Notes under the pieces: model-generated
The model's database searches: none
What the model was told of the DNA's origin: nothing
The model's input: the letters and a program-made list of their open reading frames with translations, nothing else
In this document: positions 61,675 through 64,000 of the stretch, one piece after another
Layout of the letters: every line of letters begins with the position of its first letter
Position numbering within the stretch: position 1 is the first letter of the stretch
NCBI GenBank assembly: GCA_946405625.1
Contig: CAMJHQ010000004.1
Coordinates: 62,001-126,000 of the forward strand
Length of the DNA: 64,000 bases
Reading direction: 5' to 3'
From: an uncultured Lachnospiraceae bacterium
GTDB lineage: Bacteria > Bacillota > Clostridia > Lachnospirales > Lachnospiraceae
Made by a program: the position numbers and the translations under genes

Positions 61675-62544
61675 TTATACCTTGTTCTGCATTTCATACT
61701 CATCTTTTAAATAAGACAAATGTGTTACTATGTCCTTGTTCCACGGCATCAGCTCCGGAATTCTATCACATGGGAATTCTTTGCACAGACCGCAAAACTG
61801 AACGCCATGCTCCTTAACACATGCATGGATCCGGCACCTGCCTGATTCAGCCCATTCCGGAACATATCCGTCCGCTTCTATACATCCCGGGCATTCTCCG
61901 GCTATCTTTTTTGCACATCCCGTACAGCACTCTCCGCAGGCAGTAATAACAGAAAAATCAATTTTTTGAAATGTCTTCTCTATATGAGCGAGCTCCTTTT
62001 TGTCTATCAAGGCTTCTCCGTCGAATGTCAGTTCTACTATGTATGGCATCCAATTAACAATTCGCAGAAAATCATTAAGCCCGAAGGATCTGTCAAAGTA
62101 ATTCAATATACTGCTCAGAGCCGTCCCATGAGTTCCGATGACCACAGTCTTACCTTCATACATATGTAAGACCTCTTTCAGCGCTTCTATATTTCTTTTT
62201 TGAACAGATTCCAGATTCTCTCCGCCTTCCTCTGCAAAAGAAAAATCCGCCCATCTTTTATCCCGCATTTTTGATGCATCTGTTCCGTATTGCCTTTCAC
62301 GGAATCTCTCATCGGTTTTTATTTCCATACCGAAGAATTCTGCCGCCACAGATATCGTGTCGATGCTCCTCTTATAAGGGCTGCATAAAAATGCATCAAT
62401 CTTCCTGTCTCTAAGTGTATCAAGCACAATCTCCCTATCCTTTAATCCTTCATTCGTAAGCGGTCTGGTACGATCATCACTATACGGATGAAATGACTGT
62501 GCATGCCTTACAAATATAACTTTTGTGTTTAACCTATCGTGCAT
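61675..62544 (-). CDS. Histidine phosphatase / DUF3795 fusion
   Basis: A 289-residue fusion. Residues 1-190 are a phosphoglycerate-mutase-like phosphatase (catalytic VRHAQS, second His in GTHGTALSS, RERQYG). Residues 200-289 are a cysteine-rich DUF3795 module (CGECCTGCAKKIAGECPGC, CRIHACVKEHGVQFCGLCKEFPC). AGGGG precedes the ATG, which lies inside the end of the upstream GNAT gene (16-bp overlap). The substrate is unknown. Confidence 0.85.
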   Translation of the reverse strand: MHDRLNTKVIFVRHAQSFHPYSDDRTRPLTNEGLKDREIVLDTLRDRKIDAFLCSPYKRSIDTISVAAEFFGMEIKTDERFRERQYGTDASKMRDKRWADFSFAEEGGENLESVQKRNIEALKEVLHMYEGKTVVIGTHGTALSSILNYFDRSFGLNDFLRIVNWMPYIVELTFDGEALIDKKELAHIEKTFQKIDFSVITACGECCTGCAKKIAGECPGCIEADGYVPEWAESGRCRIHACVKEHGVQFCGLCKEFPCDRIPELMPWNKDIVTHLSYLKDEYEMQNKV

Positions 62545-63320
62545 AGTTTTCCCCTAAGAACATATCCTATCTTCTCATAACATGCGTTTGATGCTACATA
62601 ATCAGCATCTGTATAAAGCATCGGAATACATCCTGCTTCTTTTACTTTCATTGTCACCTGATAAACCAGATTTTCAGCATAATGTTTTCTTCGAAACTCA
62701 GGGCGTGTGAACACTAGATTTATCGATGCCATATCTCCGGTCTGAGCCCATTTACAGCTTGCTGCATTATTACCCTGTTCATCCTTCCAGAAGTACATGT
62801 TTCCGGAATTAATATAATCCTCAGCATCTTTTCTGCAGTCGCCTATATCATTCCCATTGACACCCGTTTCCTCAAGGAATTTTTCCAAAAAATCTGCCAG
62901 TTCATCCAGATCCGTACTCTCACATCGATATATTTCTCCATCCGCTTGGAATTCCGGCTTGATAGGATTAAGGCAGTCATATGCCAGCATATTCATAGTT
63001 ATTTTAATCTTTAATCCGTCTTCAGCTGCTCTTTTTACGAAATATTCCGCAAGCGCATACTTAACATTAAAATGATATTCGCCCGAAAGCAGTCCGTTCT
63101 TTTCAGCAAGCTGATATGCCTTCTCCAATTCTTCTTCGGAAGCATCCTCCGGAGTCCATATCCAGACCGGATTAGGATGGCCCGTAAAACATAGGATCAG
63201 ATTCTCATGATCTGATAAAAGCAGTTCAGAATCTCCACCCATTATCCGCTTCAGAATAAAGAATGTATATTTATCCGCATCAAGTAGTTTATAATCTCTT
63301 TCATCAACATAAGTATCCAT
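62529..63320 (-). CDS. GNAT N-acetyltransferase, long form
   Basis: A 263-residue protein: an N-terminal domain of about 125 residues and a C-terminal GNAT (INLVFTRPEFRRKHYAENLVYQVTMKVKEAG, DADYVASNACYEKIGYVLRG). AAAGGAT supports ATG 63320; ATG 63338 and TTG 63359 are alternatives. It overlaps the phosphatase fusion by 16 bp. Confidence 0.85.
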   Translation of the reverse strand: MDTYVDERDYKLLDADKYTFFILKRIMGGDSELLLSDHENLILCFTGHPNPVWIWTPEDASEEELEKAYQLAEKNGLLSGEYHFNVKYALAEYFVKRAAEDGLKIKITMNMLAYDCLNPIKPEFQADGEIYRCESTDLDELADFLEKFLEETGVNGNDIGDCRKDAEDYINSGNMYFWKDEQGNNAASCKWAQTGDMASINLVFTRPEFRRKHYAENLVYQVTMKVKEAGCIPMLYTDADYVASNACYEKIGYVLRGKLCTIG

Positions 63321-63355
63321 TATCTTATCCTTTTCCATCTGCCTATCAAAATCTC

Positions 63356-63562
63356 TCAAAAAAGTTTCTCCCCCTTTACCTTCATCAGTTCTTCATATTT
63401 CAACTGATAGGCAATAAGCCTCGGAATATACTCCGGAGGAGTTCTCCTTCCCGCCTCCCAGTCTTCCAATGTACGAACAGGGATACCCGTATGCTCTGAA
63501 AACTCTTTACGTGACATCCCTGTGCTTTCTCTCAAATCTCTTATCGATTTGGCTATATCCAT
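63356..63562 (-). CDS. Small helix-turn-helix protein (XRE)
   Basis: A 68-residue XRE-type DNA-binding protein (IRDLRESTGMSRKEFSEHTGIPVRTLEDWEAGRR). GAGGTGATGAT precedes ATG 63562. Its promoter carries two CGCAWTGCG palindromes, so it is probably self-regulated and may control the acetyltransferase genes that follow. No toxin-like partner was recognised. Confidence 0.85.
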   Translation of the reverse strand: MDIAKSIRDLRESTGMSRKEFSEHTGIPVRTLEDWEAGRRTPPEYIPRLIAYQLKYEELMKVKGEKLF

Positions 63563-63572
63563 ATCATCACCT

Positions 63573-63627
63573 CGCATTGCGTGCTTTTAATCGTAGTATA
63601 TCACATACCGCCAGTTGTCGCAATGCG
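63573..63627 (-). promoter_or_regulatory. Promoter and palindromes of the small xre gene
   Basis: TTGCGA (63618-63623), 17 bp, TATACT (63595-63600) on the minus strand. CGCATTGCG (63573-63581) and CGCAATGCG (63619-63627) are near-palindromes 46 bp apart; one overlaps the -35 and one lies before the ribosome site. Confidence 0.6.
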
Positions 63628-63633
63628 TGGATT

Positions 63634-64000
63634 CTAAAGTTTTAATCGCATATCTGTATACTTCTGAACCTTATCTTCAAACCCCAGTTTTTTATATATA
63701 GGATATCCTTCATCCGTTGCTACCAGATCAATGCGGCATATCTGATGCTCTCTGGCGTATTCAATCATATTGCTCATAAGGCTCGTACAGATTCCTTTAC
63801 CACGGTATTCTTCTTCTGTGTATACGCTTAAAACTTCTGAATCCAATCCATTTAGAAAAAATGGATTTGCCGGCTTCTCGATAATCAACAGATAAGCCGC
63901 AGCAACAAGCCTGCCCTCTGCTCTTGCTACAAACGCAATCAGCTTTTTCCCGAGTTCTCTCTCAAAATATCCCGGAAGCTGTTTTTCCATACCTTCTCTT
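63634..64000 (-). CDS. GNAT N-acetyltransferase (N-terminus outside window)
   Basis: The frame is open to the right edge. The visible part has LGKKLIAFVARAEGRLVAAAYLLI, the acetyl-CoA motif VYTEEEYRGKGICTSLMSNMIEYA and the end DEGYPIYKKLGFED. An ATG at 63990 exists, but the family usually has 30-40 more N-terminal residues, so the gene probably starts beyond the window. Confidence 0.82.
   Translation of the reverse strand, partial: REGMEKQLPGYFERELGKKLIAFVARAEGRLVAAAYLLIIEKPANPFFLNGLDSEVLSVYTEEEYRGKGICTSLMSNMIEYAREHQICRIDLVATDEGYPIYKKLGFEDKVQKYTDMRLKL

Noticed and set aside
63356-63562. Antitoxin of a toxin-antitoxin pair
   Set aside because: The neighbouring genes are full-size acetyltransferases without the small GNAT-toxin/RHH pairing; the XRE fits a local regulator better.

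Overview
The window looks like chromosomal DNA of an anaerobic Firmicute of the Clostridia, most likely a gut or rumen Lachnospiraceae. The reasons are strong GGAGG-type ribosome binding sites, moderate to low GC, [FeFe]-hydrogenase maturases (HydE, HydF, and a TM1266-type regulator), a decarboxylase-type sodium pump, a YesM/YesN two-component pair, GH127 arabinofuranosidase, CD3324 and DUF1062 proteins and DUF1848. There is no rRNA, tRNA, CRISPR array, phage or transposase in the window. The species assignment is inference.

Layout. 1-1419: end of a YesM-like kinase and its YesN-like regulator. 1530-5311 (minus): a sugar operon (LacI regulator, FucU mutarotase, zinc alcohol dehydrogenase, aldo/keto reductase) with two LacI-type operators. 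5501-9928: TrpB2-like enzyme, a DUF4342 protein, and a large solute-binding lipoprotein. 10106-11857: a BlaR1-like M56 protease fused to a degenerate M23 domain. 12082-28059 (minus): a 16 kb co-oriented supercluster. In transcription order it is hydE, an unknown membrane protein, a NifH homologue and a terminator; then a strong promoter, a riboswitch-like attenuator and five long hairpins; then two nitrogenase-component-1 pairs flanking a second NifH homologue; then hypF, a bacterial PARG-type macrodomain protein, hypC, folA, hypD and hypE. No hydrogenase structural gene, hypA, hypB, nifB, nifE or nifN lies in the window.

28227-33931 (plus) is a Dlt-like operon: MBOAT acyltransferase, SGNH/DltD-like protein, adenylation enzyme, fold-III PLP decarboxylase and carrier protein. 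It probably esterifies an envelope polymer with an amino acid or amine. 34041-41892 (minus): an XRE regulator, an ABC-2 exporter, a sensor kinase, a response regulator and hydF. 42185-42290 is a candidate small RNA with its own promoter and terminator. 42293-46061 (minus): the TM1266-type regulator and a GH127 enzyme with an alpha/beta hydrolase. 46300-48890: sodium-pump beta and gamma-like subunits and aroB. 49065-54955 (minus): a GGDEF protein with a LacI-like sensor, an esterase lipoprotein and an OmpR-type two-component system. 55029-64000 (minus) is an accessory island rich in GNAT acetyltransferases and unusual domain fusions.

The strongest candidate for an undescribed system is the nitrogenase-like/HypCDEF/HydE/macrodomain supercluster with its structured leader. 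HypCDEF is the set needed to build Fe(CN)2CO, and NifH plus NifDK-like proteins form ATP-driven reductases. A macrodomain ADP-ribosylhydrolase in the same run could reverse ADP-ribosylation of the NifH proteins. A 16-bp dyad at the operon's promoter also occurs twice at the promoter of the M56 protease gene, which suggests a shared regulator.
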